A stretch of DNA of 64,000 nucleotides from Xenorhabdus sp014467285 (GTDB taxonomy: Bacteria; Pseudomonadota; Gammaproteobacteria; Enterobacterales; Enterobacteriaceae), in assembly GCF_014467285.1 (NCBI RefSeq), contig NZ_NKHR01000004.1, positions 62,001 to 126,000 on the forward strand, read 5' to 3'. Below the pieces are notes generated by a model. It made no database searches, was not told where the DNA came from, and saw only the letters and a list, made by a program, of their open reading frames with translations. Made by a program: the position numbers and the translations under genes. This document shows, piece by piece, positions 55,277 to 64,000 of this stretch (position 1 is the first letter of the stretch; each line of letters starts with the position of its first letter).

Positions 55277-58200
55277 ATGAATAATAACGAACAGACCCTG
55301 CTTAAATTAAGACAAGCGGTTCTCCAGAAAAAAATTAAAGAACGCATCCAAAATAGTCAGGTTGTGGAAAAAAGCCAAATTGTGCCAAGAAAGGCAGATC
55401 AGCAAATACTCCCTTTATCTTGGGCACAACAACGATTATGGTTTTTGGCACAATTAGATCCGGCAGCGCAGACTGCCTACCATATTCCCGGTGGCCTGCG
55501 CCTGCAAGGCCATCTGGATCTGAATGCCCTGCAAGCGGCGCTGGATAAGGTTGTTGCTCGTCATGAGATTTTACGTACCACCATCAAAACAGTAGAAGGG
55601 CAAGCGCTGCAAATCATTGGTGAACCAGATAGCGGTTTCGCTTTGGCAATGGAAGATCTCAGTCATATACCAACCGCTGAACAGCAATCCATGATCGGGG
55701 AAATCGCTGAGCGTGAAACCAATCAACCATTCGACTTTGCACAAGGCCCCCTAATCAGGGGCCGGCTACTGCGACTGGCAGAAAATGAACATATCCTGCT
55801 GTTGACTCAGCATCATATTGTTTCCGATGGCTGGTCGCTCAATATTCTGATGTATGAACTTTCCACTCTTTATCACGCATTCAGCGAAGGGCGAGATGAT
55901 CCTCTGCCAGCCCTGTCTCTCCAGTATGCCGACTATGCCCTGTGGCAACGGCAATGGTTACAGGGAGAGGTGATAGAAAAACAGGTGAATTTCTGGCGTG
56001 ATGCGTTACAGGGCGCACCCGCGCTTTTGGAACTGCCCACTGACAGGCCACGCCCGGAAAAACAGAGTTACACAGGTGGACATATTGATATTATCCTGCC
56101 ACCGGAATTAAGCGCCGGATTAAGGGCACTGAGTCAGCGTCATGGTACTACGCTATTTATGACTCTGATGGCCGGATGGGCTGCGTTACTCTCCCGTCTC
56201 AGCGGGCAGACCGATTTAGTGATAGGCACGCCGGTTGCCAACCGGCAACACCGCGAACTGGAGCCGCTGATTGGTTTCTTTGTCAATACATTAGCACTGC
56301 GGGTTCAGTTAGATGACAACCCAACTATCAGTGAGTTGCTGGCACGGATCAGAAGCCACGCCCTGAAAGCATATGCCCATCAGGATCTGCCATTTGAACA
56401 ACTGGTTGAAGCACTGAAACCGCCGCGCAGTCTCAGCCATAGCCCAATTTTCCAGGTCATGTTGTCAGTGGATAATACGCCAGAGCAGCAGAGTATCGAA
56501 TTGCCGGGTGCCACCATCAGTGAAATTGATGTCACCGAAAACAGCTCGCATTTCGATCTGTCGTTGTCAATGAATGATACTGAAAATGGCTTAGTAGGGG
56601 ATTTGGAATACTCCAGCGATCTGTTTGACCATGCCAGCGTTGAACGCATTGTCAGTTACCTGCAAACCTTGCTGACTGCGATGGTTAAGGATGATTCGAA
56701 ACGAGTGGCCGATTTGCCATTATTGCAACCACAGCAACGCACTCAGGTTTTGGCAGATTTCAATGATACGGCTTTCCCGCTCCCGCAAACTTTGCTGATC
56801 CACCAACTATTTGAGCAACAAGCAGAACGCACTCCTGATATTACCGCATTAGTCTTCGGCGATAGTCAGTTGAGTTATGCAGAATTGAACCGTCATGCCA
56901 ACCAATTGGCACATCATCTGATTTTTTCGGGGGTACGCCCTGATGACCGCATTGCTATCTGTGCTGATCGCAGTCTGGATATGATCATTGGCATGTACGC
57001 GATTCTTAAAGCCGGTGCGGGCTATATCCCACTCGATCCGGAATATCCGGCCGAACGTCTGGCCTATCAATTATCGGACAGCAAGCCTGTATTATTGCTG
57101 ACTCAACAACATCTACAGGCACGCTTGCCAATACAGGATATCCCTGTCTGGCTGTTGGATGATCAACATAACCGGGATAGCGTGGCGAAACAGCCTGCCC
57201 ATAATCCTGATGCCGGCCAATTGGGGCTGCAACCCCATCATTTGGCCTATATCATTTACACCTCCGGCTCTACTGGCATGCCTAAAGGCGTGATGCTGGA
57301 ACATCGCAATGTGGTGAACTTTATCCACGCACAGCAGCAAACCAGTGAACCACAATCGGGGGATCGCATCCTGCAATTTGCTACTGTGGCCTTTGATACT
57401 TCGGTGTCTGATATCTTCCCCACCCTTGCCTCAGGCGCGACACTGGTTCTGCGTCCTCCGCATATCAGAATACCGGATAAAACATTTGTTGCCTTCCTGC
57501 GTGAACAAAAAATCACCATCATGGATATGCCCACCGCATTCTGGCATCACTGGGTGCAAGAGATGATGGCAGGCCGCAGTGGTTTCAGCCCTTACCTCCA
57601 CACGATCATTGTGGGTGGTGAGAAAGCAGAATACCGTCATTTAATGAACTGGCTATCCAGCCCGGAAACCCAGTCCTGCCGTTGGATTAACTCCTACGGC
57701 CCGACCGAAACCACGGTTATCGCAACCACACTGGCCTTAAAGAATCAGGAATTACCTGAACTGGCAGGAGTGGTTCCGATTGGTTATCCATTACCCAATA
57801 CACGTATTTATATTCTGGATGCACAAGGTCAGCCAGTGCCTATCGGTGTCAGTGGCGAAATCCACATTGCCGGCGCAGGGGTTGCCCGTGGTTATCTGAA
57901 CCGGCCCGATTTAACGACAGAGAAATTTGTTGCCGATCCATTCAGCGTCGATCTATTCAAAGAAAAACCTGGCGCCCGTATGTATAAAACCGGCGATTTG
58001 GGACGCTGGCTGCCAAATGGCATGATTGAATATATGGGGCGTAACGACTTTCAGGTCAAGATCCGCGGTTTCCGTATTGAACTGGGTGAAATTGAAGAAC
58101 AATTAGCCGCCTGTGAAGGTGTCAGCGATGCAGTGGTCATTGCCCGCGAAGAAGGTATGGGTGATAAACGTCTGGTGGCTTACCTGATCCCACAGACGGG

Positions 58201-61200
58201 GGCCACACTCAGCCCGGCTAAATTACGTGAACAACTCAGTTCCCGATTAATGGAGTACATGCTGCCCAGTGCATTTGTCATGCTGGATGCTTTCCCGATG
58301 TCCGCTAATGGCAAGCTGGATCGCAAAGCGTTGCCGGCGCCTGATAGCTCCGCTATCGTCAGCCGTGAATATGAAGCACCACAAGGTGAAATTGAGCAGA
58401 AACTGGCATCAGTCTGGCAATCTTTGCTGAATCTGGAACAAGTCGGACGTCAGGATAACTTCTTTGAATTGGGCGGGCATTCCCTGTTGGTGGTCAACCT
58501 GATTGAACAACTGCGTCAACAAAACCTGTCCCTTGACGTCAGCGCGGTATTCTCTGCACCAACACTGGCCTCCATGAGTGCGCTTATCAGTCAGAATGAC
58601 GACTTAACCAGCACGGTACAGGATGTGCCACCGAATCTCATCCACGAAGACAGTCTGACGATTACGCCGGATATGCTGCCTCTGGTGGAATTGACACAAA
58701 ACCAGATCGACCAGATTGTTGCCCATGTGACAGGCGGCATTTCTAATATTCAGGATATCTACCCATTAGGGCCATTGCAGGAAGGCATTCTGTTCCATCA
58801 CTTGCTGGAAACAGAAGGCGATCTCTATCTGGATAATCATTTAATTGTCTTTGACAGCCGCACACGGCTGGATATTTTCCTGCAAGCACTCCAGCAGGTT
58901 ATTGACCGACACGATATTCTGCGCAGCGCCATGCACTGGAAAGAACTTCTTAAGCCGGTGCAGGTTGTCTATCGCCGCGCACCATTGCCTATTATAGAAC
59001 TGACATTATCAGCAGAAGAAAGCGCTGAAACACAATTACGCCGCCTCACTGATTCTCGTGCAGTACGAATGGATATCACCAAAGCGCCATTGCTGGCTGC
59101 ACACATTGCCGAAGATCCTGCATCCGGTAAATGGATGCTTTCCCTGCTATATCATCATTTGGTTTGCGACCATATATCACTGGATATGATTTTCGGTGAA
59201 ATACAATCAATTCTCTTGGGGGACAGCGCCGGCCTATCTACGCCACTGCCTTACCGTAATTTTATTGCTCAAATCAGCAAAGTGCCGCTGGAAGCTCACC
59301 AAGCCTACTTCCATGAGCAACTGGGTGATGTCGAAGAGCCAACCCTTCCCTTTGGATTGTTGGATGTACAGGGAGGTTATCTCGATGAAATAGTCGAAAA
59401 TACTTACACATTGGATAGCGAACTGGCTCATAACCTGCGCGACTGCGCCCGCCAATTAGGCATGAGCTCAGCCGTACTGTTCCATGTAGCATGGGCACAA
59501 GTTCTGGCACGATGCAGTGGACGGAATGATGTCGTGTTCGGTACGGTGCTGTTGGGACGTTTACAAGGAGGGGTCGGTGCTTCCGAAGTGCTCGGTATGT
59601 TTATCAATACCTTGCCTATCCGCATTAAATTAGAGACGCGCACCGTTCAGCAAGCCGTACAGGAAACTTATCAGCAGCTAAGCACACTTTTAGAACATGA
59701 ACAGGCACCATTGGCTGTCGCTCAACGTTGTAGTGGCATTCAGGCACCGTTGCCGCTGTTTAACAGCCTGCTAAACTTCCGCCATAGTCCGCGTGAAGAT
59801 GAACAACTTGCTTCACAAGCCTGGGAAGGGATTCAGGAACTGGCGGGAGAAGAACACAGTAACTATCCGCTGTCGCTTGATGTAGATGATTTTGATGACG
59901 GATTTGCTTTAACCGCGCAATGCAGCCAGCAAATTAACCCTGCCCGCATCAATGCTTACATGAATACCGCTCTGAAAGGGATTGTAGCCGCCCTGCAACA
60001 TGTGCCTGAACAGGCAATTGAAACGATCGATATTCTGTCCCTGACAGAGCGTACCCAATTACTGGAAATTTTCAACGATACCGCCATAGCCTATCCGCAA
60101 GATATCCTGATTCACCAGTTGTTCGAACAACAAGCAGAGCTGACACCAGATGCCATCGCGTTGGTATTTGGCGAGAGCCAACTGAGTTATGCTGAACTGA
60201 ATCGGCACGCCAACCAATTGGCACACCAACTGATTGAATCTGGTGTCCGTCCCGACGATCGCGTGGCAATCTGTGCCGATCGCAGTCTGGATATGATCAT
60301 TGGCATGTACGGTATTCTTAAGGCGGGTGCAGGCTATGTGCCACTCGATCCAGAATATCCGGCTGAACGGCTGGCTTATCAACTATCGGACAGCAAGCCC
60401 GTATTATTGTTGACTCAACAACATTTACAGGCGCGTTTGCCGATAAAGAACCTCCCTGTCTGGCTGCTGGATGATCAACATAACCGGGATAGCGTGGCAC
60501 AACAGCCTGCCCATAACCCTGATGCCAGCCAATTGGGGCTGCAACCGCACCATCTGGCCTATATCATCTACACCTCCGGTTCTACCGGAATGCCTAAAGG
60601 CGTGATGCTGGAACACCGCAATGTGGTTAACTTTATCCACGTCCAGCGACAAACCAGCGAGCCCAAATTGGGTGATCGTATCCTGCAATTTGCGACCGTG
60701 GCATTTGATACCTCAGTGTCTGATATTTTCCCCACCCTTGCCTCAGGCGCGACACTGGTTCTGCGTCCGCCGCATATCAGAATACCGGATACCACATTTG
60801 TTGATTTCCTGCGGGAACAAAAAATCACCATCATGGATATGCCAACCGCGTTCTGGCATCACTGGGTACAAGAGATGATGGCGGGTCGCAGTGGTTTCAG
60901 CCCTTATCTGCACACCATCATTGTCGGTGGAGAGAAAGCAGAACATCGCCATTTAGTTGGCTGGTTATCCAGCTCAGAGACACAATCCTGCCGTTGGATA
61001 AACTCCTATGGCCCGACTGAAACGACAGTCATTGCCACAACGTTAACGATCGATGATAAACATTCTCCACATGTGACTGACAATATTCCGATTGGTCGCC
61101 CACTACCGAATACCCGTATCTATATTTTAGATACACTCGGTCAGCCAGTTCCTGTCGGCGTGAGCGGTGAAATTCATATCGCTGGTGCGGGGGTTGCCCG

Positions 61201-64000
61201 TGGTTATCTGAATCGGCCAGAACTGACTACAGAAAAATTTGTTGCCGATCCATTCAGTACCGATCGATTCAATGAACAGGCCAATGCCCGTATGTATAAA
61301 ACCGGGGATTTAGGACGCTGGCTGCCAAACGGCATGATTGAATATATGGGACGCAACGATTTTCAGGTCAAGATACGCGGTTTCCGCATTGAACTGGGAG
61401 AGATTGAGGCTCAGTTGGCAAACTGTGAAGGCGTCAGCGATGCCATCGTTATCGCCCGTGAAGAAGAAGCAGGTGACAAGCGTCTCATCGCCTATGTGAT
61501 CCCGCAAACGGGCGTCACACTGACCCCTGCCAATCTACGCGAGCAACTGAGTGTCAGCTTGATGGAGTATATGCTCCCAAGTGCCTTTGTCATGCTGGAT
61601 GCCTTCCCGCTCTCCGCCAACGGTAAATTAGACCGCAAAGCACTGCCGGCGCCTGATCGCACCGCTACTGTCAGCCGTGAGTTTGAAGCACCGCAAGGTG
61701 AAATCGAGCAGAAACTGGCGGCGGTCTGGCAATCCTTGCTAGGATTAGAGCAGGTCGGACGCCACGATAACTTCTTTGAACTGGGCGGACATTCTCTGCT
61801 GGTAGTCAGCCTAATCGAACAATTACGCCAGCAAGGGTTATCGATTGATGTCAGCGCTGTCTTCTCCGCTCCTACACTATCTGCCATGAGCGCCCGCTTA
61901 AATCAGAATAGTGATCAGGATGCCGATAGACAGGCTATTCCACCTAATCTGATCCGTGAAGACAGCCAGAACATTACCCCGGATATGCTACCACTGGTGG
62001 AATTAACCCAATCCCAGATCGACCAGATTATTGCCCGCGTACCGGGAGGTGTTGCCAATATTCAGGATATCTACCCGCTTGGGCCATTGCAGGAAGGTAT
62101 TCTGTTCCATCATTTACGGGAAGAGGAAGGCGATACCTATCTCGAAAACATTCTCATCAACTTTGACAGCCGGACCAGACTGGATAGCTTCTTACATGCA
62201 CTCCAGCAGGTTATTGATCGGCATGATATTCAACGTAGTGCCTTCCATTGGCAGGAACTGCCAGTGCCTGTACAAGTTGTCTATCGCCATGCACCCATGC
62301 CGATTACCGAATTGACGTTATCCGCGGCAGAAAGTGCCGAAACACAATTACAGCGTCTTACCGATCCTGACACAGTCCGTCTGGATATCACCAAAGCCCC
62401 ATTATTGGCTTCCTATACAGCTAAAGATCCTGCCACTGGACAGTGGTGGCTAAGCTTGTTACATCATCATCTGGTTTGTGACCATCTGTCACTGGAAATC
62501 ATTTTCGGTGAAATACAGGCATTGCTTTCAGGGGAAACAGACAGCCTGCCCGTTCCCGTGCCTTACCGCAATTTTATTGCTGAAACCCGCAAAGTGCCGA
62601 TTGAAGTACACAAGGCTTATTTCCAACAATTATTGGGGGATGTAGAAGAGCCTACCCTGCCTTTTGATTTACTTGATGTACAGGGAAGCCATCGTGATGA
62701 ACACGATGAAATAGTGGAAGACATCCTCACACTGGATAGCGAACTGGCACAGCAAATCCGTGATTGTGCCCGCCAACAAGGTATCAGTTCAGCCGTATTG
62801 TTCCATGTCGCATGGGCGCAGGTATTGGCACAATGCTGTGGTCGTGATGATGTGGTGTTCGGCACCGTTCTGTTAGGTCGGTTGCAGGGAGGTTCGGGCG
62901 CTTCTCAAGTGCTCGGTATGTTTATCAACACGCTGCCCGTCCGCATTCAGTTGCAGGGACGCACAGTTAAGCAGGCGGTACAGGAAACTTATCAGCGCTT
63001 GAGCGAATTGCTGGATCATGAGCAAACACCATTAGCCATTGCTCAGCGTTGCAGTGGTGTTCAGGCTTCCTTGCCACTGTTTAATAGTTTGCTCAATTTC
63101 CGTCATAGCCCGCGTGATGACGAGCAATCCAGATCATCGGTATGGGAAGGCATTCAAGAACAGGAAAGTGAAGAGCGTAGTAACTATCCGTTATCACTGG
63201 ATGTGGATGATTTTGATGACGGATTCGAACTCACGGCACAATGCAGCCAGCGAGTTAATCCTGTGCGCATTAATGCCTATGTCAACGCCGCACTGAAAGG
63301 AATAGTGACCGCATTACAACATGCGCCTGAGCAAGCAATCCAATCAATCGATATCCTGCCATTGGCAGAACGCACCCGGTTATTGGTGGATTTTAACAAT
63401 ACTGCACTGGACTATCCGCAGGATATGTTAATCCACCAATTGTTCGAACAACAGGCAGAACGCACACCGGATGCAACTGCGCTGGTATTTGGTGACACGC
63501 AATTAAGTTATGTCGAATTGAACCGCCACGCTAACCAACTGGCGCATCAATTAATTGCGGCGGGTGTACGTCCTGATGATCGTATCGCTATCTGTGCTGA
63601 CCGCAGTCTGGATATGATTATTGGCATGTACGCAATACTCAAGGCGGGTGCCGGCTATGTGCCGCTCGATCCGGAATATCCCGTTGATCGACTGGCCTAT
63701 CAGTTATCGGACAGTAAGCCCGTATTACTGTTGACCCAGCAACATTTACACGCCCATTTACCAGTACAAGGCTTAAACGTCTGGCTGATGGATGATGCGG
63801 CCCTGCGGGATAACGTGGCAAAACAGCCTGAACATAATCCTAACGCTGTTCAATTGGGCCTCAAACCACATCATCTGGCCTATATCATCTATACATCGGG
63901 TTCAACAGGACAACCAAAAGGCGTGATGCTGGAACACCGTAACGTGGTGAACTTCATCCATGCTCAGCACAAGACCAGTGAACCTCAGTCAGGGGATCGC
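55277..64000 (+). CDS. paxC: NRPS, at least three modules, predicted Lys-Lys-Lys, truncated by window
   Basis: An open frame from ATG 55277 to the window edge, 2908 codons, no stop. It begins MNNNEQTLLKLRQAVLQKKI, a likely docking helix pairing with the preceding protein, 4 bp after that gene's stop. Order: C (HHIVSDGWS near 180)-A (near 662)-T (near 1063); dual C/E (HHLLETEGD near 1173, HHLVCDH near 1292)-A (near 1765)-T (near 2169); dual C/E (HHLREEEGD near 2277, HHLVCDH near 2396)-A, cut soon after TSGSTGQPKG near 2873. The first two pockets read DTSDIGSVIK; the third pocket is not visible. A final T and thioesterase are expected outside the window, so cyclisation cannot be judged. The start codon follows GGAG at a long 12-base spacing. 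Confidence 0.85.
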   Translation, partial: MNNNEQTLLKLRQAVLQKKIKERIQNSQVVEKSQIVPRKADQQILPLSWAQQRLWFLAQLDPAAQTAYHIPGGLRLQGHLDLNALQAALDKVVARHEILRTTIKTVEGQALQIIGEPDSGFALAMEDLSHIPTAEQQSMIGEIAERETNQPFDFAQGPLIRGRLLRLAENEHILLLTQHHIVSDGWSLNILMYELSTLYHAFSEGRDDPLPALSLQYADYALWQRQWLQGEVIEKQVNFWRDALQGAPALLELPTDRPRPEKQSYTGGHIDIILPPELSAGLRALSQRHGTTLFMTLMAGWAALLSRLSGQTDLVIGTPVANRQHRELEPLIGFFVNTLALRVQLDDNPTISELLARIRSHALKAYAHQDLPFEQLVEALKPPRSLSHSPIFQVMLSVDNTPEQQSIELPGATISEIDVTENSSHFDLSLSMNDTENGLVGDLEYSSDLFDHASVERIVSYLQTLLTAMVKDDSKRVADLPLLQPQQRTQVLADFNDTAFPLPQTLLIHQLFEQQAERTPDITALVFGDSQLSYAELNRHANQLAHHLIFSGVRPDDRIAICADRSLDMIIGMYAILKAGAGYIPLDPEYPAERLAYQLSDSKPVLLLTQQHLQARLPIQDIPVWLLDDQHNRDSVAKQPAHNPDAGQLGLQPHHLAYIIYTSGSTGMPKGVMLEHRNVVNFIHAQQQTSEPQSGDRILQFATVAFDTSVSDIFPTLASGATLVLRPPHIRIPDKTFVAFLREQKITIMDMPTAFWHHWVQEMMAGRSGFSPYLHTIIVGGEKAEYRHLMNWLSSPETQSCRWINSYGPTETTVIATTLALKNQELPELAGVVPIGYPLPNTRIYILDAQGQPVPIGVSGEIHIAGAGVARGYLNRPDLTTEKFVADPFSVDLFKEKPGARMYKTGDLGRWLPNGMIEYMGRNDFQVKIRGFRIELGEIEEQLAACEGVSDAVVIAREEGMGDKRLVAYLIPQTGATLSPAKLREQLSSRLMEYMLPSAFVMLDAFPMSANGKLDRKALPAPDSSAIVSREYEAPQGEIEQKLASVWQSLLNLEQVGRQDNFFELGGHSLLVVNLIEQLRQQNLSLDVSAVFSAPTLASMSALISQNDDLTSTVQDVPPNLIHEDSLTITPDMLPLVELTQNQIDQIVAHVTGGISNIQDIYPLGPLQEGILFHHLLETEGDLYLDNHLIVFDSRTRLDIFLQALQQVIDRHDILRSAMHWKELLKPVQVVYRRAPLPIIELTLSAEESAETQLRRLTDSRAVRMDITKAPLLAAHIAEDPASGKWMLSLLYHHLVCDHISLDMIFGEIQSILLGDSAGLSTPLPYRNFIAQISKVPLEAHQAYFHEQLGDVEEPTLPFGLLDVQGGYLDEIVENTYTLDSELAHNLRDCARQLGMSSAVLFHVAWAQVLARCSGRNDVVFGTVLLGRLQGGVGASEVLGMFINTLPIRIKLETRTVQQAVQETYQQLSTLLEHEQAPLAVAQRCSGIQAPLPLFNSLLNFRHSPREDEQLASQAWEGIQELAGEEHSNYPLSLDVDDFDDGFALTAQCSQQINPARINAYMNTALKGIVAALQHVPEQAIETIDILSLTERTQLLEIFNDTAIAYPQDILIHQLFEQQAELTPDAIALVFGESQLSYAELNRHANQLAHQLIESGVRPDDRVAICADRSLDMIIGMYGILKAGAGYVPLDPEYPAERLAYQLSDSKPVLLLTQQHLQARLPIKNLPVWLLDDQHNRDSVAQQPAHNPDASQLGLQPHHLAYIIYTSGSTGMPKGVMLEHRNVVNFIHVQRQTSEPKLGDRILQFATVAFDTSVSDIFPTLASGATLVLRPPHIRIPDTTFVDFLREQKITIMDMPTAFWHHWVQEMMAGRSGFSPYLHTIIVGGEKAEHRHLVGWLSSSETQSCRWINSYGPTETTVIATTLTIDDKHSPHVTDNIPIGRPLPNTRIYILDTLGQPVPVGVSGEIHIAGAGVARGYLNRPELTTEKFVADPFSTDRFNEQANARMYKTGDLGRWLPNGMIEYMGRNDFQVKIRGFRIELGEIEAQLANCEGVSDAIVIAREEEAGDKRLIAYVIPQTGVTLTPANLREQLSVSLMEYMLPSAFVMLDAFPLSANGKLDRKALPAPDRTATVSREFEAPQGEIEQKLAAVWQSLLGLEQVGRHDNFFELGGHSLLVVSLIEQLRQQGLSIDVSAVFSAPTLSAMSARLNQNSDQDADRQAIPPNLIREDSQNITPDMLPLVELTQSQIDQIIARVPGGVANIQDIYPLGPLQEGILFHHLREEEGDTYLENILINFDSRTRLDSFLHALQQVIDRHDIQRSAFHWQELPVPVQVVYRHAPMPITELTLSAAESAETQLQRLTDPDTVRLDITKAPLLASYTAKDPATGQWWLSLLHHHLVCDHLSLEIIFGEIQALLSGETDSLPVPVPYRNFIAETRKVPIEVHKAYFQQLLGDVEEPTLPFDLLDVQGSHRDEHDEIVEDILTLDSELAQQIRDCARQQGISSAVLFHVAWAQVLAQCCGRDDVVFGTVLLGRLQGGSGASQVLGMFINTLPVRIQLQGRTVKQAVQETYQRLSELLDHEQTPLAIAQRCSGVQASLPLFNSLLNFRHSPRDDEQSRSSVWEGIQEQESEERSNYPLSLDVDDFDDGFELTAQCSQRVNPVRINAYVNAALKGIVTALQHAPEQAIQSIDILPLAERTRLLVDFNNTALDYPQDMLIHQLFEQQAERTPDATALVFGDTQLSYVELNRHANQLAHQLIAAGVRPDDRIAICADRSLDMIIGMYAILKAGAGYVPLDPEYPVDRLAYQLSDSKPVLLLTQQHLHAHLPVQGLNVWLMDDAALRDNVAKQPEHNPNAVQLGLKPHHLAYIIYTSGSTGQPKGVMLEHRNVVNFIHAQHKTSEPQSGDR

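Noticed and set aside
45232..64000. Repeated blocks considered as mobile elements or CRISPR-like arrays
   Set aside because: The repeats are homologous NRPS domains in frame with full-length proteins; there are no transposase genes, short regular spacers or terminal inverted repeats.

Overview
The window looks like a chromosomal segment of an entomopathogenic Morganellaceae bacterium, most probably Xenorhabdus (possibly Photorhabdus). This is inferred from three things. The housekeeping block (nuo, lrhA, alaA, yfbR, yfbS, yfbT, yfbV, ackA, pta) is in the same order as in E. coli. It is joined to a lysine-rich lipopeptide NRPS locus of the PAX (peptide-antimicrobial-Xenorhabdus) type. The complex I genes are gammaproteobacterial, with nuoC and nuoD fused. 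No rRNA, tRNA, insertion sequence or CRISPR array was recognised.

Layout. 1-103 is the 5' end of a minus-strand PTS IIA gene. 227-2305 is a BCCT-family osmolyte transporter (BetT-like) with its terminators. 2663-3004 is a small membrane-protein ORF without a good start. 3017-18040 (minus) is the complete 13-gene nuo operon, nuoA to nuoN, closed by a terminator. 18761-19753 is lrhA (hexA), a LysR-type regulator known in Xenorhabdus and Photorhabdus as a repressor of secondary metabolism. It is divergent from alaA, followed by yfbR. yfbS, yfbT, a decayed yfbU and yfbV lie on the minus strand, and then ackA and pta on the plus strand.

The AST arginine-catabolism operon (astC-astA-astD-astB-astE, minus) occupies 32252-38400. 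It continues into a CycA-like amino-acid permease and a GNAT-like gene, whose 3' end lies in a 13-bp tandem repeat. After a small gene with a caspase-like (clan CD) His/Cys signature, the accessory region begins. It holds a cyclic-peptide ABC exporter with a candidate CRP site, then three large NRPS genes of 1 + 3 + at least 3 modules. The last gene runs off the right edge.

The NRPS genes appear to build an acylated heptapeptide. Module 1 starts with a probable acyl-accepting starter condensation domain and has a serine-type pocket. The next five pockets share one acidic signature compatible with lysine, and a seventh module is cut by the window edge. Three dual condensation/epimerisation domains predict D configuration at residues 3, 5 and 6. 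The classical PAX peptide begins with glycine, so a serine-first product is the most distinctive biological prediction here. Start codons were moved from the longest possible ORF for nuoG, yfbR, yfbS, yfbT, yfbV, astB, the permease and the GNAT gene, on ribosome-site and family-length evidence.
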